This document shows, piece by piece, positions 14,068 through 21,882 of a stretch of 24,795 nucleotides of DNA. A model generated the notes under the pieces. It searched no databases. It was not told where the DNA came from and saw only the letters and a program-made list of their open reading frames with translations. Numbering within the stretch: the stretch's first letter is position 1; each line of letters starts with the position of its first letter. The translations under genes and the position numbers were made by a program. Source of the stretch: Deferribacteraceae bacterium UBA1873 (GTDB lineage Bacteria; Chrysiogenota; Deferribacteres; Deferribacterales; Flexistipitaceae); contig DDHP01000043.1 of NCBI GenBank assembly GCA_002338145.1, positions 1 through 24,795 on the forward strand, in the 5' to 3' direction.

Positions 14068-14411
14068 TATAAAATGAGCCCGCTGTTACCTCCGGAGCCG
14101 CTTCCCTGAAATCCTTGCAGACCGTCCATATTTTGACTGATTTTAATGTTACTTTTGGCTTCCACATATTTGTTTTTCAGCTCTTCGGGGATTGAAGAAT
14201 ATTCATACATAATATCCTTTGAATCAATTTCTCCACCTATTTCTTCTTCAAAAGGAAAACCAAAGGGTAAAACTGCAATCTGCATACTGCTGCCCGAAGG
14301 GATTGCCTGAATCAAGGCAATATTTCTTATTTTTGAGTTTTCCTCGTCATATTCACCCATTACAGAATCGCCGGTTACTAGTTTTACAAACTTGATATTT
14401 TCGTATGCCAT
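14067..14411 (-). CDS. Small Sm-like conserved protein of unknown function
   Basis: A 114-residue protein starting at ATG 14411 with GGAGG 5 nt upstream; an in-frame start 27 nt further upstream would include the ribosome site and is unlikely. The strand pattern FVKLVTGDSVMGEY, IRNIALIQAIP, QIAVLPFGFPF and KDIMYEYSSIPEELKNKYV resembles Sm/LSm-fold proteins seen in phages and bacteria (GDxIxG strand, then xxxPFxP, then E-L-xNxY helix). The tail is rich in Gly, Ser and Gln (about 97-111) and probably disordered. RNA binding is only a suggestion from the fold guess. It forms a two-gene unit with the NUDIX hydrolase. Confidence 0.65.
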   Translation of the reverse strand: MAYENIKFVKLVTGDSVMGEYDEENSKIRNIALIQAIPSGSSMQIAVLPFGFPFEEEIGGEIDSKDIMYEYSSIPEELKNKYVEAKSNIKISQNMDGLQGFQGSGSGGNSGLIL

Positions 14412-14642
14412 TACTACCTCCATTTCTTTTTTAGACAAGTTTCAAACATATATAAGTTATGAAAAATTGCAATAAACTTTTTGCCGGTATCACCTATGGA
14501 ATTTGAGCAGGTTCGTTTTTATTATAGTATTGGTGCTGTTTTTGTATGTTAATGTTTGAGATTTTACATATGGTAGATGAGACTGTATATAGGGTTTAAA
14601 TGAATTTTTGGGGTTTCGCAACAAAACTGTCTTATTTTTTTG

Positions 14643-14671
14643 TTGACAATGGCAATGAGTGCTTATATCTA
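14643..14671 (+). promoter_or_regulatory. Promoter of the ferredoxin gene
   Basis: TTGACA (14643-14648) is followed after 17 bp by TATCTA (14666-14671), 29 bp before the ferredoxin ATG. The rest of 14412-14642 between the divergent genes is AT-rich with no gene that I can see. Confidence 0.75.
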
Positions 14672-14700
14672 TTAGCATATATTAGAACGGAGGTGCAACA

Positions 14701-14871
14701 ATGGCGTACTTTATCACAGATGAATGCACAAATTGCGGTGCATGCGAAGATGAGTGTCCTGTAGGGGCTATTAGTGAGGGGGACGGTATGAGAGTTATTG
14801 ATCCTGACACCTGCACTGATTGTGGTGCATGTGTAGAGGTTTGCCCCGTCGATTGTATCGAGGCTCCTTAG
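14701..14871 (+). CDS. 2[4Fe-4S] ferredoxin
   Basis: A 56-residue clostridial-type ferredoxin. It contains two CxxCxxCxxxCP cluster motifs: C9-C12-C15-C19-P and C38-C41-C44-C48-P, with the usual VGAI and VDCI following. It is a small soluble low-potential electron carrier for anaerobic metabolism. GGAGG at 14689-14693 precedes the ATG. It has its own promoter and a strong terminator, so it is expressed as a single gene, typical for an abundant ferredoxin. Confidence 0.97.
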   Translation: MAYFITDECTNCGACEDECPVGAISEGDGMRVIDPDTCTDCGACVEVCPVDCIEAP

Positions 14872-14888
14872 ATCAAAAGAGTTTAAAA

Positions 14889-14919
14889 AAAGAGAGGGCT
14901 GTTAAAGCCCTTTCTTTTT
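14889..14919 (+). terminator. Rho-independent terminator after ferredoxin
   Basis: AAAGAGAGGGCT (14889-14900) pairs with AGCCCTTTCTTT (14906-14917) across a 5-nt loop, 12 bp including one G-U pair, and runs into TTTTT. It lies 17 bp after the ferredoxin stop. Confidence 0.9.
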
Positions 14920-14946
14920 AATAGGTACACTATTCTGGAGTAGGCT

Positions 14947-15606
14947 TTGGGTTTTTTTAGTACAATAAAAGAAGATATAAAAGCGGTTTTTGACAGGGAT
15001 CCGGCTGCCAGGAGTAAAGCAGAAATATTGCTGTGCTATCCTGGTTTGCATGCAATATTGTTTCACAGATTTGCTCACTGGTTATGGAATAAAAAATGCT
15101 ATTTGCTCGGGCGTCTGTTTTCACATCTTGGGCGTTTTCTTACAGGTATAGAGATTCATCCCGGTGCTGTAATTGGGCGCCGGTTTTTTATTGACCACGG
15201 CATGGGTGTTGTCATTGGTGAAACTGCCGAAGTGGGTGATGATGTAACATTGTATCATGGAGTTACTCTGGGCGGAGTAAGTCTTAATAAAGGCAAGCGG
15301 CATCCCACTTTAGGCAATAATGTGATTGTAGGAGCCGGTGCAAAAATATTAGGCCCTTTCACAGTGGGTAGCAACTCAAAAATAGGGTCAAACTCTGTGG
15401 TCGTTAAAGAGGTACCGCCGAATTCCACCGTGGTGGGCATACCAGGTCGCGTTATAACGGATGAGAAAACATCGGTGAATTTTGATCATGATAAACTACC
15501 TGACCCTGTTGCTAAAGCTGTCACATGTTTGGTGGACAGAGTGGTTGAGATAGAAAAAGAAATTGAACGTGTAAAAAAGGATATAGACAAGGAGAATGAC
15601 AATTAA
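14947..15606 (+). CDS. cysE: Serine O-acetyltransferase
   Basis: Makes O-acetylserine from serine and acetyl-CoA, the carbon skeleton for cysteine. The 219-aa form is the short SAT type, with a reduced N-terminal helical domain (1-60) and a left-handed beta-helix of hexapeptide repeats. Active-site segments FIDHGMGVVIGETAEVG (81-97, His84), YHGVTLGG (103-110) and GKRHPTLG (116-123) are intact, as is the closing VVGIPGRVI. The start is TTG 14947, with GGAG 6-9 nt upstream; there is no in-frame ATG before the catalytic core. It opens a plus-strand group with nifS. Confidence 0.95.
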   Translation: MGFFSTIKEDIKAVFDRDPAARSKAEILLCYPGLHAILFHRFAHWLWNKKCYLLGRLFSHLGRFLTGIEIHPGAVIGRRFFIDHGMGVVIGETAEVGDDVTLYHGVTLGGVSLNKGKRHPTLGNNVIVGAGAKILGPFTVGSNSKIGSNSVVVKEVPPNSTVVGIPGRVITDEKTSVNFDHDKLPDPVAKAVTCLVDRVVEIEKEIERVKKDIDKENDN

Positions 15607-15614
15607 AAGCAGGT

Positions 15615-15879
15615 ATGCTGTTAGTAGGTTTAGTTTTTGGCGGTGAGATAGAGGAATACATTGCCAGTGGGGAGATTTTGTTTTGTAAGTCGGAAGAAAA
15701 AACTGTAAAAGAAATAATATATGCTGCGGACGCTCAATATTAAACCAGTTGGATACATTGATATTGGCGGATGTGACAAATTTTATAATTGGTTAAAAAA
15801 ATGGGCTTGGACATATCTTAAGAAAAATATTGACGCTTACCTTGAAAGGAATATTTTAAAACAATTAATAAAGTATTAA
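15615..15879 (+). other. Two overlapping short frames, unrecognised (possible decayed gene)
   Basis: Between cysE and nifS are two small frames: 15615-15743 (42 codons, starts MLLVGLVFGGEIEEY) and 15721-15879 (52 codons, starts MLRTLNIKPVGYID and ends with a lysine-rich helix). They overlap by 23 bp in different frames, so a single frameshift near 15720 would join them into one protein of about 80 residues. I recognise neither. Ribosome sites are poor: the first has AGG only 1 nt before the ATG. This may be a real pair of tiny genes, one broken gene or chance. Confidence 0.25.
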
Positions 15880-15895
15880 GCAGGAGTGATAATTA

Positions 15896-17059
15896 ATGAG
15901 TATATATTTGGATAACAGTGCTACAACCCCGGTGGATCCCAGAATTATTGATGATATGATGCCCTATTTTAAGGAAAAGTATGCTAACCCTTCCAGCATA
16001 CATAATGATGGTAGAGTAGTCAGGGAGGACGTTGATAAAGCAAGGGAGGATGTGGCCTCACTTATTGGGGCTGATTCCAGTGAAATCATATTTACCGCCA
16101 GTGGTTCTGAGTCAGACAATATGGCGATTAAAGGGCTTGCATACGGGATGAAACACAGAGGCAAGCACCTGATTACCTCCAATATAGAGCACAAGGCTGT
16201 CCTGGAGACATTTAAATATCTTGAAAAAGAAGGTTTTGATGTCACTTATCTTAATGTTAATAATGACGGAATTGTAGACATAGAAGATTTTAGAAAATCC
16301 ATCAGGAAAGATACAATACTGGTCAGTATAATGCTGGCCAACAATGAAATTGGCACAATTCAGCCTGTGAAAGAGATGGCGGAAATATGCAGGGATAATG
16401 ATGTGTATATGCATACGGATGCAGTCCAGGCGTTGGGTAAAATGCCGGTTGATGTTACAGATTTGGGTGTTCATATGTTGACGTTTTCCGGGCATAAAAT
16501 ATATGCGCCAAAGGGGATAGGTGTACTTTATGTTGATGAAAGCCTGAAAGATTTTATTGTCCCGCTTGTACACGGTGGTCATCACGAATACGGGCTTAGG
16601 GCGGGAACTGAGAATGTTCCCTATATCATAGGTATAGCAAAAGCCTGTGAAATTATAAAAAATCAGCTAAATGAGGATTTGGAAAAAATAGGGTATTTAA
16701 GAGATCTTTTTGAAAAAAGAGTTTTGGAAGAAATCCCTGATACCTACATAAATGGAGCCAAAGATAGACGTGTTTGCAGTATTTCCAATATTACATTTAA
16801 ATATATCGAAGGTGAAGCGCTCATGGTATACGCTTCGGAAATCGATTGTTCCACAGGTTCAGCATGTACTTCGGACAGTGTTGATGCTTCGCATGTACTT
16901 TATGCAATAAATGCTGATCCGGTGGATATGCACGGTGCTCTGAGGTTCAGCTTAGGTAGATTTAACACAGAAGAAGAAGTGAACAGAGCAGTCGATATTT
17001 TAAAGGAAAATGTTAAGAAACTAAGGCAGATGTCGCCACTTCTTCAAACAAATAAATGA
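15896..17059 (+). CDS. nifS: Cysteine desulfurase (NifS/IscS family)
   Basis: PLP enzyme that takes sulfur from cysteine for Fe-S clusters and other thio-cofactors; 387 aa. The N-terminus LDNSATTPVDP, the PLP lysine Lys201 in SGHKIYAPKG (198-207) and the active cysteine Cys324 in GSACTS (321-326) are all present. An HHEYGLRAGTEN loop and SNIEHKAV further support class I NifS/IscS. GGAG at 15883-15886 is the ribosome site. It follows cysE, so cysteine synthesis and sulfur release may be co-expressed. IscU is not in the window, so NifS versus IscS naming is open. Confidence 0.95.
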   Translation: MSIYLDNSATTPVDPRIIDDMMPYFKEKYANPSSIHNDGRVVREDVDKAREDVASLIGADSSEIIFTASGSESDNMAIKGLAYGMKHRGKHLITSNIEHKAVLETFKYLEKEGFDVTYLNVNNDGIVDIEDFRKSIRKDTILVSIMLANNEIGTIQPVKEMAEICRDNDVYMHTDAVQALGKMPVDVTDLGVHMLTFSGHKIYAPKGIGVLYVDESLKDFIVPLVHGGHHEYGLRAGTENVPYIIGIAKACEIIKNQLNEDLEKIGYLRDLFEKRVLEEIPDTYINGAKDRRVCSISNITFKYIEGEALMVYASEIDCSTGSACTSDSVDASHVLYAINADPVDMHGALRFSLGRFNTEEEVNRAVDILKENVKKLRQMSPLLQTNK

Positions 17060-17078
17060 ATTATTGCCAGAGGCTTTT

Positions 17079-17324
17079 GTGAGCAAATCCTATCTGAAAG
17101 AGTTTGAGGAGCTGTGCTCAAAGCTTGATATTGAGGTGAGATATGAAAGAACACAAGCCCGTGGCGGTTTATGCAAAATAAATGGTAAAAATGTTATTAT
17201 TGTTGACAAAAAAGCATCTGATTTTTATAAGCAAAGTATTTTGGTAAAAGCACTTAAGTCTTTTAAACTAGATGATATTCATATAAAGCCTAAGGTTAGG
17301 GAAATTCTTGAGGATGCTGTTTAG
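17079..17324 (+). CDS. Conserved small protein of unknown function
   Basis: An 81-residue soluble protein. I chose GTG 17079, with AGAGG 5 nt upstream; a TTG at 17064 is possible but lacks a ribosome site. The core reads VRYERTQARGGLCKINGKN followed by VIIVDKKASD, then a helix and LDDIHIKPKVREILE. Similar proteins (GGLC-x-N/GK-x-VIIV, ending P-x-VRexL) occur beside unrelated genes in Bacteroidota and others, to my recollection, with no known role. It sits 19 bp after nifS and 3 bp before nth. The single Cys (in GGLC) might be functional. No membrane segment. Confidence 0.75.
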   Translation: MSKSYLKEFEELCSKLDIEVRYERTQARGGLCKINGKNVIIVDKKASDFYKQSILVKALKSFKLDDIHIKPKVREILEDAV

Positions 17325-17327
17325 TTA

Positions 17328-18011
17328 ATGCATAAATCGCAGGTACACTTGTTTTACCATTTATTGGAAGATTTTTATGTTAATGAAAAACCCCCTTCAG
17401 TTACGCAGATATCCAATAACTGCAGCAAGGATCCATTTCGAGTACTAATCAGTACGATTATATCTTTGAGGACAAAAGATGCTGTCACGGTGAAAGCTTC
17501 AGAGAGGCTTTTCCGATTGGCTGATAATCCCCGCAGTATGCTCGGACTATTACCGGAAGAAATACAGGAAGCCATTTATCCAGCAGGATTTTATAAAAGA
17601 AAATCATATACAATATTGGAAATATGCAGGACACTTTTAAACGATTACAATGGGTTAGTCCCGGCGGATATTGATCAGTTGTTAAAGCTTAAAGGCGTGG
17701 GGAGAAAAACAGCCAATCTGGTTTTGATAGAAGGCTTTGATATGGAAGGCATTTGTGTTGATGTTCATGTCCACAGAATTTGTAACAGAACCGGACTTGT
17801 CAAAACCAAGACTGCAGATGATACAGAATTATACCTGAGGGGATTACTTCCCAAAAAATACTGGAAAAAACTTAACGAAATGCTTGTTGTTTACGGGCAG
17901 AAAGTATGCCGTCCCAGGTATCCCCTCTGTTCTTGTTGCAAAATATCTGAGATATGTGATAAAGTCGGCATAAAAAACAGGGGTATAAATAATGAAACAT
18001 CAAATAGATGA
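17328..18011 (+). CDS. nth: Endonuclease III (DNA glycosylase/AP lyase)
   Basis: Base-excision repair enzyme removing oxidised pyrimidines. At 227 aa it has the helix-hairpin-helix LKGVGRKTAN (121-130) with catalytic Lys127, the catalytic Asp145 in CVDVHVHR, and a perfect [4Fe-4S] motif C194-x6-C201-x2-C204-x5-C210. The N-terminal STIISLRTKD replaces the usual LSxQTxD, marking the subtype with 'RTKD'. ATG 17328 is 3 bp after the previous gene. The end overlaps the Lrp gene by 20 nt. Confidence 0.95.
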   Translation: MHKSQVHLFYHLLEDFYVNEKPPSVTQISNNCSKDPFRVLISTIISLRTKDAVTVKASERLFRLADNPRSMLGLLPEEIQEAIYPAGFYKRKSYTILEICRTLLNDYNGLVPADIDQLLKLKGVGRKTANLVLIEGFDMEGICVDVHVHRICNRTGLVKTKTADDTELYLRGLLPKKYWKKLNEMLVVYGQKVCRPRYPLCSCCKISEICDKVGIKNRGINNETSNR

Positions 18012-18447
18012 AGTGGATGTGAAAATATTGAATTTTTTAATAGATAACGGACGTATTTCCTATGCTGACATTGCAAAAAGAGTAGGTATGAAGTCACCCT
18101 CTGTTATTGAGCGCATAAAAAGATTGGAATCAGAGGGCATAATCAAAGGTTATACTGCTGATATCAGTTATAAGCGGCTTGGCTACGACATTATGGCTTT
18201 TATAGGTGTTTCGGTTGACAATGCACAACACATATCTGATTTTGAGGACAATATGCAGCATTTTGATGATGATGTTGTGGAATGCTATCATGTAACTGGT
18301 GACTTTACAATGTTGCTCAAAGTGGTAACAAAGAATACATCAACATTATCTGCCCTGATAAAAAAAATAAGAAATATTTCTGGAGTCCAGAAAACCAACA
18401 CTATCCTGGTATTTTCCTCACTGTTGAATAAAAAACGCTCAGTCTGA
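17992..18447 (+). CDS. Lrp/AsnC family transcriptional regulator
   Basis: A 151-aa regulator. Residues 5-50 form the AsnC-type helix-turn-helix (LNFLIDNGRISYADIAKRVG followed by MKSPSVIERIKRLESEGII). Residues 65-145 form the RAM ligand-binding beta-alpha fold (FIGVSVDN, VVECYHVTGDFTMLLKV, GVQKTNTILVFSSL). Such proteins usually sense amino acids and act as oligomers. The start lies within the 3' end of nth (20-nt overlap), so it is co-translated. The effector is unknown; its closeness to cysE-nifS makes a sulfur amino acid possible, which is only an inference. Confidence 0.93.
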   Translation: MKHQIDEVDVKILNFLIDNGRISYADIAKRVGMKSPSVIERIKRLESEGIIKGYTADISYKRLGYDIMAFIGVSVDNAQHISDFEDNMQHFDDDVVECYHVTGDFTMLLKVVTKNTSTLSALIKKIRNISGVQKTNTILVFSSLLNKKRSV

Positions 18448-18450
18448 TAT

Positions 18451-19224
18451 ATGAAAGTTTCGGTAATTATTCCGGTATATAACAGATGCGAGCTTTTAAA
18501 GGATGCAATAGAAAGTGTCTTTTTCCAAAGTTATAAAAATGTAGAGATAATAGTTGTTGATGACGGGTCAGATAGAGATATTCGTCACTGTTTAAAACCG
18601 TATATGCCCAAAATTAAATATATCCGACTTGTTAGAAATTTTGGGGTCAGCCATGCAAGGAATGTCGGTATTGAAAACGCATCAGGAGAATTTATTGCTT
18701 TTCTGGATTCTGATGATCTGTGGATGCCTTCCAAGCTTTCCGAGCAATTGAATGTCATGATTAATGAGAATTACTTTGTATGTCACACTGATGAGTTTTG
18801 GTATAAAAAGGGGAGATTTGTAAATCAGGGGAAAAAACATAAAAAATATGGCGGACGTATATTCAGACACATTCTTGATATTTGCAGGATAAGCCCTTCT
18901 TCTGTTTTGCTCTCGAGAAAAGCTGTGGATGTATGCGGTAGGTTTAACGAATCGCTTGCGGTATCTGAAGATTATGATTATTGGCTCCGAGTGGCTTGTT
19001 CGTATGAAGTTGCTTATATCCCTCGAAAACTTGTGGTAAAGCGGTCTTTCGAAACAGATCAGCTAAGTATCCAGACTCCCTATATGGAGTATTATCGGCT
19101 TTTGGCTATTTCTTCTTTTTTGAGACAAAGGTTTTCAGATTTATGCTACAATGATAGGGTCACTGCAATAAAAGAGTTGTCCCGTAAATTTAATATTGTT
19201 AAAAACGGAGTCCGTCATCCCTGA
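18451..19224 (+). CDS. Family 2 glycosyltransferase
   Basis: A 257-aa GT-A fold transferase. The N-terminus VSVIIPVYNR, the nucleotide-binding VVDDGSD (35-41), RNFGVSHARN (62-71), the metal-binding DSDD (86-89) and the catalytic acidic pair ED (173-174, in VSEDYDYWLR) are all visible. No membrane helix is seen. It probably adds sugars to lipopolysaccharide or another surface glycan, but the donor and acceptor are unknown. It begins 3 bp after the Lrp gene. It is followed by a 72-bp gap before the next unit. Confidence 0.9.
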   Translation: MKVSVIIPVYNRCELLKDAIESVFFQSYKNVEIIVVDDGSDRDIRHCLKPYMPKIKYIRLVRNFGVSHARNVGIENASGEFIAFLDSDDLWMPSKLSEQLNVMINENYFVCHTDEFWYKKGRFVNQGKKHKKYGGRIFRHILDICRISPSSVLLSRKAVDVCGRFNESLAVSEDYDYWLRVACSYEVAYIPRKLVVKRSFETDQLSIQTPYMEYYRLLAISSFLRQRFSDLCYNDRVTAIKELSRKFNIVKNGVRHP

Positions 19225-19260
19225 TAGTTTTTTTCTTTGAGTTTTGGGGTAACTTTCCTG

Positions 19261-19290
19261 TTGATATTTCTATGTTTTTAAGTTTAATAT
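19261..19290 (+). promoter_or_regulatory. Possible promoter of the SLOG-rpoS-peptidase operon
   Basis: TTGATA (19261-19266) is followed after 18 bp by TAATAT (19285-19290), in the 72-bp gap after the glycosyltransferase. The -10 matches the consensus only partly and ends just 6 bp before the ATG at 19297, so the message would be nearly leaderless if this is used. A weak call. Confidence 0.3.
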
Positions 19291-19296
19291 GAAGTT

Positions 19297-19746
19297 ATGA
19301 AAGTGGTGAGTGTGGTTGGTCAGGGACATGCTGATGATATCTTAAATAACATAGCTGAAAAAGTCGGCAGTTTAGTCTCTTTTTTTGATTGTGTTCTTTT
19401 GACCGGTGGGTTGGGTGGTGTTATGGAATTTGCCAGCAAAGGTGCGAAAAGTAAAGAGGGTATTGTAGCGGGGATTGTCCCCGGCTATGACAAATGTGAG
19501 GCCAATAGGTACGTAGATATAGTTATTCCTTCCGGTATGGGGCACGCAAGGAATGTACTTGTAGTGTCTTCCGGAGATTTGCTTGTTTCCGTGGGTGGTT
19601 CTTACGGGACAGCGAGTGAAGTTGCTATTGCTTTGAAGTTAAATAAAAATGTAATAAGTTTTGCCTCACCTGTGGATCACGAGAAAAATTTTGTTAAAGA
19701 AGACATTTTTTTTAATAAACTTGAATTTTCATTGAGGTCATTATGA
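19297..19746 (+). CDS. TIGR00725-type SLOG (LOG-related) protein
   Basis: A 149-aa Rossmann-like protein of the SLOG/LOG superfamily. The motifs are TGGLGGVME (36-44), the following GA-rich helix and GIVPG, MGHARN (81-86) and GGSYGTASE (100-108), which stands for the PGGxGT nucleotide/phosphoribose site of LOG lysine-decarboxylase-like enzymes. Members are predicted to bind nucleotides; the function of this subfamily is unknown. Its stop overlaps the sigma-factor ATG by 4 nt, so it is coupled to the stress sigma factor. Confidence 0.8.
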   Translation: MKVVSVVGQGHADDILNNIAEKVGSLVSFFDCVLLTGGLGGVMEFASKGAKSKEGIVAGIVPGYDKCEANRYVDIVIPSGMGHARNVLVVSSGDLLVSVGGSYGTASEVAIALKLNKNVISFASPVDHEKNFVKEDIFFNKLEFSLRSL

Positions 19747-20675
19747 CAGATGATTTTTTAGATAATGGCCTGATAGCTAAGTTTGAAAAAGTTCTGGGTA
19801 CAAATAGAGAAAAAAGGAAACAGTCTGAGAAACTTCCCGGTTTTGATATGGAAGTTTTTCGGATATATCTCAATGAAATATCTAAATTCCCCGTGTTGAC
19901 CAGAGAAGAAGAAAGAAGTTTGGCTGAAGCTGTGCATGACGGCGACAATCAGGCTAAGGAGTATATGATAAAGTGTAATCTTCGCCTGGTAATTTCCATA
20001 GCAAAGAAATACACCGGCAGAGGGATGAACTTAACTGATTTGGTTGAAGAGGGGAATATAGGTTTAATAAAAGCTGTGGAGAAATTTGATTACACAAAAG
20101 GTTTTAAGTTCAGCACATATGCAACATGGTGGATACGCCAGGCAATAGAAAGATCCCTTATTAACCAATGCAGAATGGTACGCATTCCTGTCCATATGAC
20201 GGAAAATATTAATAAGGTATTAAAAGCTCAAACGGAGTTAAGTGCAAAATTAAACAGAGAACCTTCTGTTTTAGAGCTTTCCACTGAATGTAAAATGCCT
20301 CTTTCAATGATAAGAAAGGTTTTTGACGCTATGAAACAGGATACTTCTCTTGATATGCCAATTGGTGAGGACGATAATAGCTCTTTGCATGAGCTGATCA
20401 GCGATGATGAGCAATCAGTCGATCCATATGTTATTATAGAAAATATAAGCAAAAAATCACTTATTATGAGGTGGTTGGATTGCTTGAATGAAAATGAAAA
20501 ATATATTATTATCAAGAGATATGGGTTGGATGATAATGAACCAGAAACTTTGGAAGCTATTGGGAATACAATGGGGATTACCAGAGAAAGGGTAAGGCAA
20601 ATAGAAAAGAGAGTACTTGGTAAGTTAAAAAACCTTATATCCACTAAAAATATAGATGTGGAGGAAATATTATGA
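19743..20675 (+). CDS. rpoS: RpoD-family group 2 sigma factor (RpoS-like)
   Basis: A 310-aa sigma-70 factor with no large N-terminal region 1.1. Region 1.2 (about 36-75, FRIYLNEISKFPVLTREEE), region 2 (NLRLVISIAKKYTGRG, then DLVEEGNIGLIKAVEKFDY and FSTYATWWIRQAIERS), region 3 and region 4 (LEAIGNTMGITRERVRQIE) are all present. The size and lack of 1.1 suggest an alternative stationary/stress sigma, not the primary one. It overlaps the SLOG gene and the peptidase gene by 4 nt each (ATGA), so three proteins are co-translated. Confidence 0.9.
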   Translation: MTDDFLDNGLIAKFEKVLGTNREKRKQSEKLPGFDMEVFRIYLNEISKFPVLTREEERSLAEAVHDGDNQAKEYMIKCNLRLVISIAKKYTGRGMNLTDLVEEGNIGLIKAVEKFDYTKGFKFSTYATWWIRQAIERSLINQCRMVRIPVHMTENINKVLKAQTELSAKLNREPSVLELSTECKMPLSMIRKVFDAMKQDTSLDMPIGEDDNSSLHELISDDEQSVDPYVIIENISKKSLIMRWLDCLNENEKYIIIKRYGLDDNEPETLEAIGNTMGITRERVRQIEKRVLGKLKNLISTKNIDVEEIL

Positions 20676-21865
20676 GTTGCGCTAATGTTCCTTATTCTGA
20701 GTTGGAAAACAGGCTCAGCAGATTTAGAAGCAATATGGACAGCCTCAATCCTGAATGGAAAATTTGCGCTATATTTAGTAAGATTAACCAGTTTTATTTT
20801 ACAGGTACCATGCAGAACGGCGTATTGATAATTCCAAGGGATTCGGAAGCGATTTTTTTTGTCAGAAAAAGCTATCACAGGGCATTAGAAGAATCAGAGT
20901 TTCCTAGTATAATACCTATTAAAAGTTTTCGCGAAGTTGCCGGAAAAATAAATACTGACAGCAATGTTGTATACGTGGAAAAAGAATCACTCCCACTTGC
21001 TCATTTTGAAAGGTTTAATAAGCATTTTGGTTTTAGAGATACGGCTTCGCTGGATATCGCTCTGTTGAAAACAAGGGCTTTGAAAAGTGATTTTGAGGTG
21101 GATTTGATAAAAAAAGCCGGTGAAATCCACTATGAAGCAATGGAGAAAAAAGCTCCTGCTCTGCTATCTGAAGGTGTATCTGAAGCTGAGTTTGGTTCTG
21201 AACTGCTCAGAGAAATGATCAGGCTCGGGCATCATGGAATTACACGATTGGGGACATATAATGCAGAACTTTATCTGGGTAATATCTCTTTCGGTGACAG
21301 CGGTAATTACTACAACTCTTTCGACGGTCCTGCTGGTCTGAGAGGCTTTTCCCCGGCTGTTCCGCTGTTGGGCAGTTTTGAAAAGAAACTGCAAAAAAAC
21401 AGCGTGGCTCTGGCTGATACAGGCTGTTGCTATTGCGGGTACTATACTGATAAAACAACAATATATTCATTGGGCAAAATACCGGATATTGCTTATGACT
21501 ATCATAAAAAATGTGTGGAAATCCAGAATAAAACTGCTGAATTGATGAAACCGGGAGAAACAGTGAGCTCCGTATATGAAAAGGTCACAAAAATGATAGA
21601 TGATGATTTTAATAAAGATTTTATGGGGTTTGGCCCGAATAAGGTTAAGTTTCTCGGGCATGGTATTGGTCTTGTGATTGACGAATATCCTGCCATTGCA
21701 AAGGGGTTTGATGAAGAAATACGTGAAAACATGGTTTTTGCTATTGAGCCTAAAAAGGGCATCGAAGATTTCGGCATGGTGGGAATAGAGAATACGTTTC
21801 TTATCACCGATAAAGGCGGTGTTTCACTGACAGGCGATAAGGATGAAATAATAAAGGTTGATTAG
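20672..21865 (+). CDS. M24 family metallopeptidase (Xaa-Pro aminopeptidase-like)
   Basis: A 397-aa two-domain protein: a creatinase-type N-domain (about 10-135) and a pita-bread catalytic domain. The five metal ligands are visible: Asp249 and Asp260 (ALADTGCCYCGYYTDKT), His330 (FLGHGIG), Glu359 (FAIEP) and Glu373 (GIENTF). It is expected to cut N-terminal residues before proline, or a related dipeptide. The insert GDSGNYYNSFDGPAG before the first ligand is common in one PepP-like subfamily. It overlaps the sigma factor stop by 4 nt. Confidence 0.92.
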   Translation: MSCANVPYSELENRLSRFRSNMDSLNPEWKICAIFSKINQFYFTGTMQNGVLIIPRDSEAIFFVRKSYHRALEESEFPSIIPIKSFREVAGKINTDSNVVYVEKESLPLAHFERFNKHFGFRDTASLDIALLKTRALKSDFEVDLIKKAGEIHYEAMEKKAPALLSEGVSEAEFGSELLREMIRLGHHGITRLGTYNAELYLGNISFGDSGNYYNSFDGPAGLRGFSPAVPLLGSFEKKLQKNSVALADTGCCYCGYYTDKTTIYSLGKIPDIAYDYHKKCVEIQNKTAELMKPGETVSSVYEKVTKMIDDDFNKDFMGFGPNKVKFLGHGIGLVIDEYPAIAKGFDEEIRENMVFAIEPKKGIEDFGMVGIENTFLITDKGGVSLTGDKDEIIKVD

Positions 21866-21882
21866 CGGTTAAGGGTGAAGTG

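Noticed and set aside
16112..16585. 157-aa minus-strand open frame
   Set aside because: Antisense shadow of nifS, which has all catalytic motifs on the plus strand.
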